38,123 nt of DNA, taken from Bacteroidota bacterium. Its GTDB lineage: Bacteria > Bacteroidota > Bacteroidia > Bacteroidales > VadinHA17. Below are positions 17,069 through 25,521 of the stretch, in pieces. The notes under the pieces were generated by a model. That model searched no databases. It saw only the letters and a program-made list of their open reading frames with translations, and had not been told where the DNA came from. The stretch's first letter is position 1. Each line of letters opens with the position of its first letter. Both the position numbers and the translations under genes were made by a program. Where the stretch lies: NCBI GenBank assembly GCA_030706785.1, contig JAUZNW010000013.1, positions 1-38,123 on the forward strand, read 5' to 3'.

Positions 17069-18982
17069 TTACTTTACCTCTTCAAAATCAACATCTGTCA
17101 CTTCATCACTGCCTGACTGGGTTTTGCCGCTACCTGACGACGGCCCTGAATCCGGTTGTGATGTTGTCTGTCCGGCGCCCTGCGCTGTTTTGTACATTTC
17201 CTCCGAAGCTGATTGCCATACGGCATTGAGTTCGGCCAGTGCCTTGTCAATTGCAGCAAGATCCTGTGACTTATGGGCATCCTTAAGCCTTCCGAGTGCA
17301 CTCTCAATAGAAGCCTTTTTATCGGAAGGTATCTTGTCGCCGAATTCCTTCAGCTGCTTTTCGGTCGAAAAGATCATACTGTCGGCAGCATTGACCTTGT
17401 CAGCCCTTTCCTTTGCCTTGCGGTCGGATTCAGCGTTTGCCTGTGCTTCTTCCCTCATCCTTTTTATCTCATCTTCGCTAAGTCCGGATGAAGCTTCGAT
17501 CCTTATCCGCTGCTCTTTACCTGTACCGCGGTCCTTGGCAGTTACATGCAGGATACCGTTGGCATCAATATCGAATGTCACCTCAATCTGAGGAACACCG
17601 CGCGGGGCAGGCGGAATACCGTCGAGATGGAAACGGCCGATAGTCTTGTTCCCGGCTGCCATTGGCCTTTCTCCCTGGAGAACATGTATTTCAACCGAGG
17701 GCTGGCTGTCTGCGGCTGTAGTAAATACTTCGGTTTTCTTGGTCGGGATAGTGGTGTTAGCTTCGATAAGCCTGGTCATAACTCCACCCATTGTTTCGAT
17801 CCCGAGTGACAGAGGAGTCACGTCGAGAAGAAGAACATCCTTCACCTCACCAGTAAGAACACCACCCTGAATTGCAGCTCCGACGGCAACGACCTCATCG
17901 GGATTGACACCTTTTGAAGGCACTTTGCCGAAGAATTTTTCAACAAGCTGCTGGATGGCCGGTGTTCTTGTCGACCCGCCTACCAGAAGCACCTCGTCAA
18001 TTTCGGAAACCTTCAGTCCTGAATCATCTAGAGCTTTTCTGCAGGGTTCAATGCAAGCCTGAATGAGCTTATCGCAAAGTTTCTCGAACTGAGAACGTGT
18101 AAGTGTCTTTACAAGGTGCTTCGGGATCCCGTCTACCGGCATTATATACGGCAGGTTGATTTCAGTCGTGGTGGAGCTTGAAAGTTCAATTTTTGCTTTT
18201 TCAGCTGCTTCCTTCAGCCTCTGAAGCGCCATGGGATCTTTTCTCAGGTCAACACCTTCATCTCTCAGGAATTCCTCAGCGAGCCAGTCAATTATCATCT
18301 GATCAAAATCATCTCCTCCAAGGTGGGTGTCACCATTGGTCGATTTAACCTCGAAGACGCCGTCACCGAGTTCGAGGATGGAGATATCGAATGTGCCCCC
18401 ACCCAGGTCGAATACTGCAATCTTAAGGTCCTGTGCTTTCTTGTCAAGTCCGTATGCAAGTGATGCAGCTGTAGGCTCATTAATGATCCTTTTTACGTTG
18501 AGACCTGCAATTTCACCGGCTTCCTTGGTAGCCTGACGCTGTGAGTCACTGAAATATGCTGGTACAGTGATAACGGCATCAGTAACTTCCTGTCCGAGAT
18601 AATCTTCAGCGGTCTTCTTCATCTTCTGAAGTATCATTGCTGAGATCTCCTGAGGAGAATAGAGCCTGCTGTCAATCTTCACCCTCGGAGTGTTGTTGTC
18701 ACCTCGGATAACGGGGAATGTAACACGTTTAATCTCCGGATTCACCTTGTCATAGGTCTCTCCCATAAACCTTTTAATCGAGTAGACGGTCTTCTTGGCA
18801 TTAGTTATAGCCTGGCGCTTGGCGGGATCACCAACCTTGCGTTCGCCATTCTCAACAAATGCGACAACCGATGGGGTCGTCCTCTTTCCCTCGCTGTTGG
18901 GGATAACAACCGGCTCATTTCCTTCCATAACGGCGACGCATGAGTTTGTGGTTCCCAGGTCAATTCCTATAATTTTACCCAT
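17069..18982 (-). CDS. dnaK: Molecular chaperone DnaK (Hsp70)
   Basis: The protein is 637 aa, full length. The ATPase domain starts with [15 protein letters not shown] and carries [36 protein letters not shown] and [14 protein letters not shown]. The substrate domain has [17 protein letters not shown], and the tail ends in a Gly/Ser/Gln-rich linker and DVDFEEVK. It refolds cytosolic proteins with DnaJ and GrpE; neither gene is next to it. It is a single-gene unit with a terminator. The leader contains an exact sigma-54 type consensus at 19021-19036, unusual for this chaperone. Confidence 0.98.
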   Translation of the reverse strand: MGKIIGIDLGTTNSCVAVMEGNEPVVIPNSEGKRTTPSVVAFVENGERKVGDPAKRQAITNAKKTVYSIKRFMGETYDKVNPEIKRVTFPVIRGDNNTPRVKIDSRLYSPQEISAMILQKMKKTAEDYLGQEVTDAVITVPAYFSDSQRQATKEAGEIAGLNVKRIINEPTAASLAYGLDKKAQDLKIAVFDLGGGTFDISILELGDGVFEVKSTNGDTHLGGDDFDQMIIDWLAEEFLRDEGVDLRKDPMALQRLKEAAEKAKIELSSSTTTEINLPYIMPVDGIPKHLVKTLTRSQFEKLCDKLIQACIEPCRKALDDSGLKVSEIDEVLLVGGSTRTPAIQQLVEKFFGKVPSKGVNPDEVVAVGAAIQGGVLTGEVKDVLLLDVTPLSLGIETMGGVMTRLIEANTTIPTKKTEVFTTAADSQPSVEIHVLQGERPMAAGNKTIGRFHLDGIPPAPRGVPQIEVTFDIDANGILHVTAKDRGTGKEQRIRIEASSGLSEDEIKRMREEAQANAESDRKAKERADKVNAADSMIFSTEKQLKEFGDKIPSDKKASIESALGRLKDAHKSQDLAAIDKALAELNAVWQSASEEMYKTAQGAGQTTSQPDSGPSSGSGKTQSGSDEVTDVDFEEVK

Positions 18983-19020
18983 ATTATGCTTATTAAGATT
19001 TCAATTTTGTCTGAATAGTC

Positions 19021-19036
19021 TGCAATCATTATGCCA
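19021..19036 (-). promoter_or_regulatory. Sigma-54 (RpoN)-type -24/-12 promoter element upstream of dnaK
   Basis: Read on the - strand the sequence is TGGCATAATGATTGCA, which fits TGGCAyrNNNNTTGCw at every defined position, with the GG and GC dinucleotides correctly spaced. The TTGC element is 39 nt upstream of the dnaK ATG, giving a predicted leader of about 25-30 nt. No activator-binding site could be recognised upstream. The match is direct; use in vivo is inference. Confidence 0.55.
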
Positions 19037-19213
19037 TAACAGGATTATACCGGATTTATGCAAATATGACATTAGTTATTATCACGTATTGTAGTAATGT
19101 GACAAAACGGCATGAATAATTCCATACAAATGGCAGGACAAAAAGAAGTCCCTGATAGTAAATATTCTCAGTTACAAATTCGTAGCTTTGTTCACTGAAT
19201 TAAACTTTAGCGT

Positions 19214-20029
19214 ATGTCAGTCTACAAATCGGTAAAGAGGGTCACTACTCATGTGCTTAATGAGATGAAGCTTAATGGGGAAAAGATCGCGATGCTTACC
19301 GCTTACGATTATTCTATAGCGAGGATTCTGGATGAAGCTGAAATTGACGTGATTCTCGTTGGTGATTCCGCATCCAATGTAATGGCAGGCTACGACACAA
19401 CCCTGCCAATAACTCTTGACAACATGATCTATCATGCTGCATCGGTGGTACGCGGGGTTAAAAGAGCACTCGTTATTGTTGATCTGCCTTTCGGGACTTA
19501 TCAGGGAAACTCAAAGGAAGCTCTCGCATCGTCAATCCGAATAATGAAGGAGACAGGAGCTGCGGCAGTGAAGCTGGAAGGAGGACAGGAGGTTGCCGAA
19601 TCGATTGAAAGGATCCTTTCAGCCGGCATCCCGGTAATGGGCCACCTCGGACTTACACCCCAGTCAATTCACAAATTCGGAACCTATGTTGTAAGAGCTA
19701 AGGAGGAAGAAGAAGCAAGACGCCTTATGGAAGATGCACGATTGCTTGAAAAGCTGGGTTGTTTTGGAGTTGTTCTTGAAAAAATACCGGCAAAGCTGGC
19801 AGAAGATGTATCCACAACACTGAAAATACCCGTTATAGGCATAGGAGCAGGCGGCAAGACTGACGGTCAGGTACTTGTTCTCCATGACATGCTTGGGATT
19901 ACACAGGAATTTTCGCCCCGTTTTCTGAGAAGGTATCACAACCTCTATGCCGAGATCAAAGGAGCTGTTCAGACCTATATAAACGATGTAAGGACCCAGG
20001 CCTTTCCTAACGACAAGGAGCAATACTGA
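19214..20029 (+). CDS. panB: 3-methyl-2-oxobutanoate hydroxymethyltransferase
   Basis: The protein is 271 aa, normal for PanB. It shows [70 protein letters not shown] and the [20 protein letters not shown] stretch, covering the metal ligands (Asp of VGDSA, Asp of VDLPFG, Glu of KLEGG). It transfers the hydroxymethyl group from methylene-tetrahydrofolate to 2-oxoisovalerate, the first committed step to pantothenate and CoA. A TAGCTTTG element at 19184-19191 is the likely -7 box. The pseudouridine synthase gene follows after 2 nt. panC and panD are not in the window. Confidence 0.97.
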   Translation: MSVYKSVKRVTTHVLNEMKLNGEKIAMLTAYDYSIARILDEAEIDVILVGDSASNVMAGYDTTLPITLDNMIYHAASVVRGVKRALVIVDLPFGTYQGNSKEALASSIRIMKETGAAAVKLEGGQEVAESIERILSAGIPVMGHLGLTPQSIHKFGTYVVRAKEEEEARRLMEDARLLEKLGCFGVVLEKIPAKLAEDVSTTLKIPVIGIGAGGKTDGQVLVLHDMLGITQEFSPRFLRRYHNLYAEIKGAVQTYINDVRTQAFPNDKEQY

Positions 20030-20031
20030 CC

Positions 20032-20712
20032 ATGGTCGAGGTCTTATACGAGGATAACCATCTGATTGCAGTCTGCAAGAAGCCTGCCGACCTTTCCCAG
20101 AGTGATAAAACCAGAGATCTGCCGCTGGCCGACGAGGTAAGAAAATACATTGCTGAAAAATACAATAAACCCGGGAATGTCTTCCTGGGTATTATTCACC
20201 GCCTTGACAGGCCGGTTGGTGGAGTAATACTTTTCGCCCGCACATCGAAAGCCCTCCAAAGGCTTAACGAATCTTTCAGAACCAGGAATGTCAGTAAGAC
20301 ATACCTGGCCATTGTCAGGGAAAGACCGCCGGAAGATGAAGCGACACTGACCCATTTCCTTAAGAAGAATGAAAAGCAGAACAGGGCATATGTATACGAA
20401 ACCGAAGTAAAGGGATCAAAAAAGGCAATGCTTTCATACAGGCTGGCAGGCAGATCAGAAAGATATTATCTGCTTGAAATTGAGCTTCATTCAGGAAGAC
20501 ATCACCAGATCAGGGCTCAGCTGGCGAAGATAGGTTGTCCGGTCAAGGGAGATCTGAAATATGGATACCCACGATCAAATGAGGATGGAAGTATAAGCCT
20601 TTTTGCCAGGAGGCTTGAGTTTGATCATCCTGTAACAAAAAAAAGGATTTCGATAACGTCCCCTTTCCCAAAGGGAGATGTCTGGAAACTTTTCAGCAAC
20701 GCAGAAGTATAA
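20032..20712 (+). CDS. RluA-family pseudouridine synthase
   Basis: The protein is 226 aa. The catalytic motif is HRLDRPVGGVILFART (Asp of HRLDRP). The preceding VLYEDNHLIAVCKKPADLSQ and the C-terminal GRHHQIRAQLAKIGCPVKGDLKYG complete the RluA fold. There is no N-terminal S4 domain, so it belongs to the short RluA/RluC-like group. The target (rRNA or tRNA uridine) cannot be named from sequence. The start codon is 2 nt after panB, indicating co-transcription, and a terminator follows directly. Confidence 0.93.
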   Translation: MVEVLYEDNHLIAVCKKPADLSQSDKTRDLPLADEVRKYIAEKYNKPGNVFLGIIHRLDRPVGGVILFARTSKALQRLNESFRTRNVSKTYLAIVRERPPEDEATLTHFLKKNEKQNRAYVYETEVKGSKKAMLSYRLAGRSERYYLLEIELHSGRHHQIRAQLAKIGCPVKGDLKYGYPRSNEDGSISLFARRLEFDHPVTKKRISITSPFPKGDVWKLFSNAEV

Positions 20713-20714
20713 AA

Positions 20715-20745
20715 AAATGAGCCGGAAAAATTCCGGACTCATTTT
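20715..20745. terminator. Bidirectional terminator after the pseudouridine synthase
   Basis: AATGAG-CCGGAA and TTCCGG-A-CTCATT pair with one bulged A and loop AAA, flanked by A7 on the left and TTTT on the right. It serves the + pair panB/rlu and the converging acidic protein gene. Confidence 0.8.
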
Positions 20746-20772
20746 CGGTTGTCATGAAAGCATAAACGGAAA

Positions 20773-21405
20773 CTATTTCTTTTTAACTGTTGTTTTTCCG
20801 GATTCACTATTAGCAGACTTGTCACCGGAAATGTCGAGGGTTTTTTCAATTTCTTTTGCCACTTCCTGTACCTTCGCTTCATCTTTACCTTCAATTGTTA
20901 CGACAATACCATCTTTTGCAATTACATGCCTGGTCTTGTCAGTATCGTGGTCAAATTCATTATTGTCAACACCGGTATCGAAGAATTCATTATTTAAATC
21001 ATTCTGGTCGTTGTCGCTGTTGACGTAGATATAGCGGGAACCTGTTTTGTCCCCATCCTTTTCCACTCTTGTAATAATTCTATACCTCTTTCCCCGTTCC
21101 GAATTTTCATCCCCGGAACCTGCATATACGATATAGTTATCTCCATTTTTATCAACGATAGCAGATAAATCTTTCTCATTCCCGGGTCTGTGTTTCCGTA
21201 AATAGAGAATGCTTCCATTTTTTAACCTTATGGAATCAATTTTGTTATCCCCGGTGAATGTGGTGTCGATGATGGTCTTTGTGCCTTCTTTATCAGAGAT
21301 TATAATCTTAACCTTCTCCTCATTCTTTTTCTCCTGTCCGTGGGCAAGTGAGAAGGGCAAAAGGCTTAAAAGACCTGCGGACAAAACAGTTAATGGTCTT
21401 TTCAT
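20773..21405 (-). CDS. Secreted acidic protein of unknown function
   Basis: The protein is 210 aa. A signal peptide (MKRPLTVLSAGLLSLLPFSLAHG, cut near residue 23) is followed by beta-rich sequence with regular charge alternation (VKIIISDKEGTKTIIDTTF, KDLSAIVDKNGDNYIVYAGSG), an Asp/Asn-rich stretch (NSDNDQNDLNNEFFDTGVDNN) and a helical tail (KVQEVAKEIEKTLD). I recognise no family. The Asp/Asn-rich part might bind divalent metal, but no EF-hand loop is clear. It is divergent from the histidine kinase gene across 128 nt that contain a phased GTTAA array, so it may be a target of that system. A TATTTTTG -7 element lies at 21428-21435. Confidence 0.75.
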   Translation of the reverse strand: MKRPLTVLSAGLLSLLPFSLAHGQEKKNEEKVKIIISDKEGTKTIIDTTFTGDNKIDSIRLKNGSILYLRKHRPGNEKDLSAIVDKNGDNYIVYAGSGDENSERGKRYRIITRVEKDGDKTGSRYIYVNSDNDQNDLNNEFFDTGVDNNEFDHDTDKTRHVIAKDGIVVTIEGKDEAKVQEVAKEIEKTLDISGDKSANSESGKTTVKKK

Positions 21406-21456
21406 GGCTTATGTAATAACGTTTGTACAAAAATAACTTGCATTCGGCTATAAGGC

Positions 21457-21507
21457 GTTAAAATCAGGTTAATTAGAGTTAATGAAAAGTTAAAAGAGAA
21501 TTGTTAA
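21457..21507. promoter_or_regulatory. Five GTTAA direct repeats with helical spacing: candidate response-regulator operator
   Basis: GTTAA begins at 21457, 21468, 21478, 21489 and 21503, giving steps of 11, 10, 11 and 14 bp. The first four are on one face of the helix, as in binding sites of OmpR/PhoB-type regulators, and the last overlaps the -33 region of the kinase promoter. It lies in the intergenic region shared by the kinase/regulator pair and the secreted acidic protein. Confidence 0.55.
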
Positions 21508-21529
21508 AATGCATAATAAATTAAATTTG
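21501..21529 (+). promoter_or_regulatory. Promoter of the histidine kinase/response regulator pair
   Basis: TTG (21501-21503), 18 nt, TAAATTTG (21522-21529) match the Bacteroidota consensus. The -7 box ends 4 nt before the ATG at 21534, so the transcript would be nearly leaderless unless another promoter exists upstream. Confidence 0.6.
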
Positions 21530-21533
21530 CACC

Positions 21534-23174
21534 ATGACCAGGAATAAGTTCATCGGATTGATCTTCATGATGCTGGTTTCGCTCGCAGGTATTATCTGGG
21601 TGCAGATCTGGTGGATACGAAACGCCCTTGCTATCAGGAATGAAAATTTCAACAGGGCGGTCTTCGCAGGCCTGAATGATGCTGCCAGCACGATTGAATC
21701 GAACAGGGAAATGAGTTTCTTCTTTGAAGATCCGATGTTGTATAATTCCAATCAGGCCCAGGGTGATGTCTCAAGTTATCTCAGCATAGGAAGCTATTCA
21801 TCCGATGGAGGGAACCGCGTCAACTATTCTATTACCAACCAGACAGTTACAGGCACGATTGATTCGACAGGGAAAATGCGGTTTAACAAACCTATGATTA
21901 CCCGAAAGGATACAACCATCAATGCCAACTCAGGAGTGGTGACAATAACTACTCCGCAGAAACCGGGAGAATTGCATATCAATGGCAATAATCCGGGACT
22001 GAATGGCAATGAAGGTCCAGTCACCGTTAACAGGCAGGAGTTCCTCGACTGGGTGAAGAGAAGGGCCAGCCAGTTTCAGAATATGAGCAACGAGATGATC
22101 TCAGAGGTTTACCAGTGGGAAAAAACAATGGACCTCAACAAGGATGAGGTGAATTATGCATTGCGGAGGTCCTTCCTTTTCTGGGGCATTGAAACGCCGT
22201 ATGATTTCGCTCTTATTAAAAATGGGAAGATAGAGAGGGAAACATCAAAGAAAATGGATCAGGCCGATTTTCTGAAAAGCTCTTACAAAGTACAGCTTTT
22301 CCCTGATAACATTATCAATCAGAACCTGTTGCTTTCGGTGGTATTCCCTCAACGGACAAATTATGTTCTGGGTTCAATGGCTTGGATACTTGGCGGTTCA
22401 ATGCTCTTTTCGCTGATTATGCTGGCAACATTCGGGCTCAGTCTCTATTTTATCATCCACCAGAAAAAAGTATCGGAAATGAAATCCGATTTCCTGAACA
22501 ACATGACTCATGAGTTCAAGACACCTATAGCTACAATCTCGCTCGCCGCTGATACCATCACCAATCCCAAGGTAATAAATGATGAAGCAAGCATAAAGCA
22601 TTTCATCGGGATGATCAAGAAAGAGAATAGCAGGATGAATAAAAAGGTAGAGACTATCCTTCAGATCGCATCACTTGACAAGAAAGAGATAGCCTTTAAG
22701 TTTGAGAATCTGTCGATGCATTCTGTAATAGAAAGGGCTGTCGAGACAATAGAGATACAGGTCCACCAGAAAAATGGGAAAATAAACCTTAATCTCAATG
22801 CGGAAGAACCAGTTATTTATGGCGATTATGAACATCTTACAAATCTGGTCAACAATCTGCTCGACAATGCATTGAAATATTCGCCTGAATCGCCTGAGAT
22901 CACAGTCGCAACATGGAATAACGAAAAGGGATTGATCTTGTCGGTTCAGGATAATGGCATAGGGATGACCAAGAGTGCGCAAAGCAAGATATTTGAAAGA
23001 TTTTACCGTCAAACCTCCGGCAACATTCACGATGTTAAGGGATTCGGCCTGGGACTTAATTATGTCAGGGCGATTATCGAAGCCCATAAGGGGAATGTAA
23101 CGGTTACAAGTGAACCTGGGAGGGGAAGCAGGTTCGATATATTCCTGCCTTTTAACTGGGAAAACCAAGGATGA
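21534..23174 (+). CDS. Transmembrane sensor histidine kinase
   Basis: The protein is 546 aa. The first helix (about 7-28, IGLIFMMLVSLAGIIWVQIWW) and the second (about 283-310, MAWILGGSMLFSLIMLATFGLSLYFII) enclose a periplasmic sensor of about 250 residues with no recognised fold. The HisKA motif LNNMTHEFKTPIATISLAADTI places the phosphoacceptor at His326. The HATPase boxes are LVNNLLDNALKYSPE (N), VQDNGIGM (G1), IFERFYR (F) and GFGLGLNYVRAI (G2). No HAMP domain is evident. It autophosphorylates and passes phosphate to the regulator encoded next door, whose start overlaps its stop by 4 nt. Confidence 0.96.
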   Translation: MTRNKFIGLIFMMLVSLAGIIWVQIWWIRNALAIRNENFNRAVFAGLNDAASTIESNREMSFFFEDPMLYNSNQAQGDVSSYLSIGSYSSDGGNRVNYSITNQTVTGTIDSTGKMRFNKPMITRKDTTINANSGVVTITTPQKPGELHINGNNPGLNGNEGPVTVNRQEFLDWVKRRASQFQNMSNEMISEVYQWEKTMDLNKDEVNYALRRSFLFWGIETPYDFALIKNGKIERETSKKMDQADFLKSSYKVQLFPDNIINQNLLLSVVFPQRTNYVLGSMAWILGGSMLFSLIMLATFGLSLYFIIHQKKVSEMKSDFLNNMTHEFKTPIATISLAADTITNPKVINDEASIKHFIGMIKKENSRMNKKVETILQIASLDKKEIAFKFENLSMHSVIERAVETIEIQVHQKNGKINLNLNAEEPVIYGDYEHLTNLVNNLLDNALKYSPESPEITVATWNNEKGLILSVQDNGIGMTKSAQSKIFERFYRQTSGNIHDVKGFGLGLNYVRAIIEAHKGNVTVTSEPGRGSRFDIFLPFNWENQG

Positions 23175-23872
23175 ATATGAAACCTGTAAAAATATTTTTG
23201 GTTGAAGATGACCTGAGCTTCGGGTCTGTTCTCAAGTCATATCTTGAACTGAATGATTATTCAGTCGACTGGGTTGATGACGGCAAATATGCCATTGAGC
23301 ATTTCAGGAGAGGTGCCTTTGACATCTGTATCCTCGATGTTATGCTGCCGCATGTTGATGGTTTCACAATCGCATCTGAAATCAGAAAGATAAATACTAC
23401 AGTTCCGATCGTCTTCCTTACAGCTAAGAAGCTCAAGGATGATGTCCTGAAAGGATACGGTGTAGGAGGTGACGATTATGTGACAAAGCCGTTCGATACT
23501 GAGATACTCCTCGCCAAGATCAAGGCTATTATTTCGAGAAGGGAGCTGCAGACAGGCACAAAGGACATATTCGAGATAGGAAAGTTCGTCTTTAATGCGA
23601 AACTGAGGACCCTTACTTTTGGTGATGATGAAAAGAAGCTCTCCCCGAAGGAAGCTCAGCTTCTTGAACTGCTTGCTCTGAATACAAACGAACTAATCAG
23701 CAGGGAGATGGCATTAAAAAAGATATGGGGGGCAGATGATTATTTTACTGCAAGAAGCATGGATGTTTATATAACCAAGCTCAGAAAATTCCTTTCAGAA
23801 GATCCCAGGCTCAACATCAAGAACATCCACGGGGCAGGATTCCAGCTCGTTATCCGTGAAGACCAGCCTTAA
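23171..23872 (+). CDS. OmpR/PhoB-family response regulator
   Basis: The protein is 233 aa. The receiver domain (about 5-120) has the acidic pocket VEDD, phosphoacceptor Asp56 in CILDVMLPHVDG, Thr in FLTAKK and Lys in VTKPFD. A C-terminal winged helix (about 135-230, FNAKLRTLTFGDDEKKLSPKEAQLLELL, TARSMDVYITKLRKFL, NIHGAGFQLV) is the Trans_reg_C type that binds tandem direct repeats. ATGA overlap with the kinase gene indicates translational coupling. Its own control region carries phased GTTAA repeats, a plausible autoregulatory site. The last 23 nt overlap the convergent cytidine deaminase gene. Confidence 0.97.
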   Translation: MNMKPVKIFLVEDDLSFGSVLKSYLELNDYSVDWVDDGKYAIEHFRRGAFDICILDVMLPHVDGFTIASEIRKINTTVPIVFLTAKKLKDDVLKGYGVGGDDYVTKPFDTEILLAKIKAIISRRELQTGTKDIFEIGKFVFNAKLRTLTFGDDEKKLSPKEAQLLELLALNTNELISREMALKKIWGADDYFTARSMDVYITKLRKFLSEDPRLNIKNIHGAGFQLVIREDQP

Positions 23873-24350
23873 AGCTGTTCCTGTTGAACTGCAGGGGCAG
23901 AAGATCACTTATACTGTTTATTATCTGAATGTTGTTTCTCCCGGTAAGAATGATTTTTATCTTTGATCCGGTCCTAAGCTCTTCCTCCGCAATTACCTGC
24001 CTGCAATTGCCGCATGGCGAAATGTATTCCGCCGGCTGGTTATCTTCAGTATATGCCGCAATGGCCATCGCAACCGGCGCGTCATCCGGGAAGTTTGACA
24101 CGGAACATGACAGGGCTGTACGCTCAGCACATATACCGGATGGGAATGCTGCATTTTCAACATTCGACCCGGTAATCACTTTTCCTGAGGCAAGCCTTAA
24201 GGCAGCTCCGACAATGAATTTTGAATATGGTGCATAAGCTTTTCTTGCTGATTCCCTGGCCGCATTTATAAGTTCCCGGTCCCCGATATCAAGTTCATCA
24301 ATACTGTTAAACTCCTGGTATGAAAATGAGATATTCCTGGTTATTGACAT
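23850..24350 (-). CDS. cdd: Cytidine deaminase
   Basis: The protein is 166 aa from the ATG at 24350 (MSITRNISFSYQEFNSIDEL). Longer in-frame starts would extend into the promoter of the divergent glucosaminidase gene and add unrelated sequence. The zinc site is complete: Cys and catalytic Glu in GICAERTAL and two Cys in PCGNCRQV. SKFIVGAAL and GSNVENAAFPSG are the family's substrate contacts. It deaminates cytidine and deoxycytidine to uridines in pyrimidine salvage. It is slightly longer than the 130-aa tetrameric enzymes because of about 25 extra N-terminal residues. The stop overlaps the response regulator end by 23 nt. Confidence 0.93.
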   Translation of the reverse strand: MSITRNISFSYQEFNSIDELDIGDRELINAARESARKAYAPYSKFIVGAALRLASGKVITGSNVENAAFPSGICAERTALSCSVSNFPDDAPVAMAIAAYTEDNQPAEYISPCGNCRQVIAEEELRTGSKIKIILTGRNNIQIINSISDLLPLQFNRNSFKAGLHG

Positions 24351-24437
24351 CTCTTTTGGTTTTTTAAAGGCTTCAAAATTAGAAATTATTAAGTACAAAA
24401 TCAGGCTTTCAACAAATATGCAGTTGATAAATAGATG

Positions 24438-24467
24438 TTGGCAGGCATCACATTTTTTATATTTTTG
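24438..24467 (+). promoter_or_regulatory. Promoter of the glucosaminidase lipoprotein gene
   Basis: TTG (24438-24440), 19 nt, TATTTTTG (24460-24467) match the Bacteroidota consensus. A ribosome-binding AAAGGA follows at 24472-24477, six nt before the GTG start at 24484, which settles the start codon. Confidence 0.7.
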
Positions 24468-24483
24468 CCGGAAAGGACAATCT

Positions 24484-25521
24484 GTGTCTGGAAAGATCAA
24501 CATTTATTTCGGATGTATACTGTTTATAAGCCTTGTTTCCTGCCGGGCTTCAAGGCCGCCTGTTACCCCTGTTTCGGTTACAATGTCGGCCAGTGATTAT
24601 ATTAATACCTATAAAGATATAGCTATAAGTGAAATGAGGCGCACAGGAGTTCCGGCAAGTATAACCCTTGCACAGGGCATGCTGGAATCAGATAACGGGC
24701 GCAGTTCACTGGCCAGGTTTGCCAACAACCATTTCGGAATAAAATGCCATAATGACTGGACCGGCCAGACATACAGGCAGAACGATGACAGGAGGAATGA
24801 ATGCTTCAGGAAATACAGGAGGCCTGAAGATTCATTTTATGATCATTCAGATTTTCTTAAGTCGGGATCGCGTTACAATTTCCTTTTTGATCTTGATCCT
24901 GCAAACTACAAAGCCTGGGCCCAGGGCCTGAGGAGGGCGGGGTATGCAACAAATCCTGATTATGCCGGCATGATCATCAGAAAAATTGAAGAGAACAGGC
25001 TTTACGAATTTGACCAGGCTTATACTGCCTCATCTGCAAATCCGCAGGCCAAAGGGCAGGTGAAAGTGCCGGTTGATGCACCTGCACGGCCGGCAGGAAC
25101 CAGTACCGCTAATCCTACTCAAAGTCAGGCAAATACAATTACTTTCGGAGATATTATGGCAAGAGCGCCGCGAATAAGGGAGAATAACAGGGTGCAGTAT
25201 ATAATAGTAAAGGATGGAGAAACAAAGCAGAAGCTTGAGGATGAGTTCCAGCTCCTTAAATGGGAGCTGGCAAGATACAATGACCTGAAGGATGATTTTC
25301 TCCCCGTTGCCGGTCAGATGCTGTATCTTGAACCAAAACGGGATAAGGCTGAAGCCGGAACTGAAGTTCATATTGCAGCGGCCGGAGACACAATGTACAT
25401 GATATCGCAGAAATATGCCATCAGGCTGAAAAGCCTTCTGGAAATGAATGGGATGACTGAAGGGCAGGAACCTGAGCCAGGTCAGAAGATCCTTCTGCAG
25501 GGAAGCAAACCCGTTAATTGA
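24484..25521 (+). CDS. Glucosaminidase (GH73, FlgJ-like) lipoprotein with two LysM domains
   Basis: The protein is 345 aa from the GTG at 24484, chosen because promoter and AAAGGA site lie directly upstream; an upstream ATG (24418) lies before the promoter. The signal ends FISLVSC, predicting lipidation at Cys20. The GH73 domain (about 35-185) shows GVPASITLAQGMLESDNGRSSLARFANNHFGIKC, with the catalytic Glu in MLESDNG, and DYAGMIIRKIEENRLYEFD. LysM-like units follow near residues 225-280 and 295-345 (AAGDTMYMISQKYAIRLKSLLEMN). It cleaves the glycan chain of peptidoglycan during wall remodelling. The stop overlaps the convergent fmt gene by 8 nt. Confidence 0.93.
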   Translation: MSGKINIYFGCILFISLVSCRASRPPVTPVSVTMSASDYINTYKDIAISEMRRTGVPASITLAQGMLESDNGRSSLARFANNHFGIKCHNDWTGQTYRQNDDRRNECFRKYRRPEDSFYDHSDFLKSGSRYNFLFDLDPANYKAWAQGLRRAGYATNPDYAGMIIRKIEENRLYEFDQAYTASSANPQAKGQVKVPVDAPARPAGTSTANPTQSQANTITFGDIMARAPRIRENNRVQYIIVKDGETKQKLEDEFQLLKWELARYNDLKDDFLPVAGQMLYLEPKRDKAEAGTEVHIAAAGDTMYMISQKYAIRLKSLLEMNGMTEGQEPEPGQKILLQGSKPVN

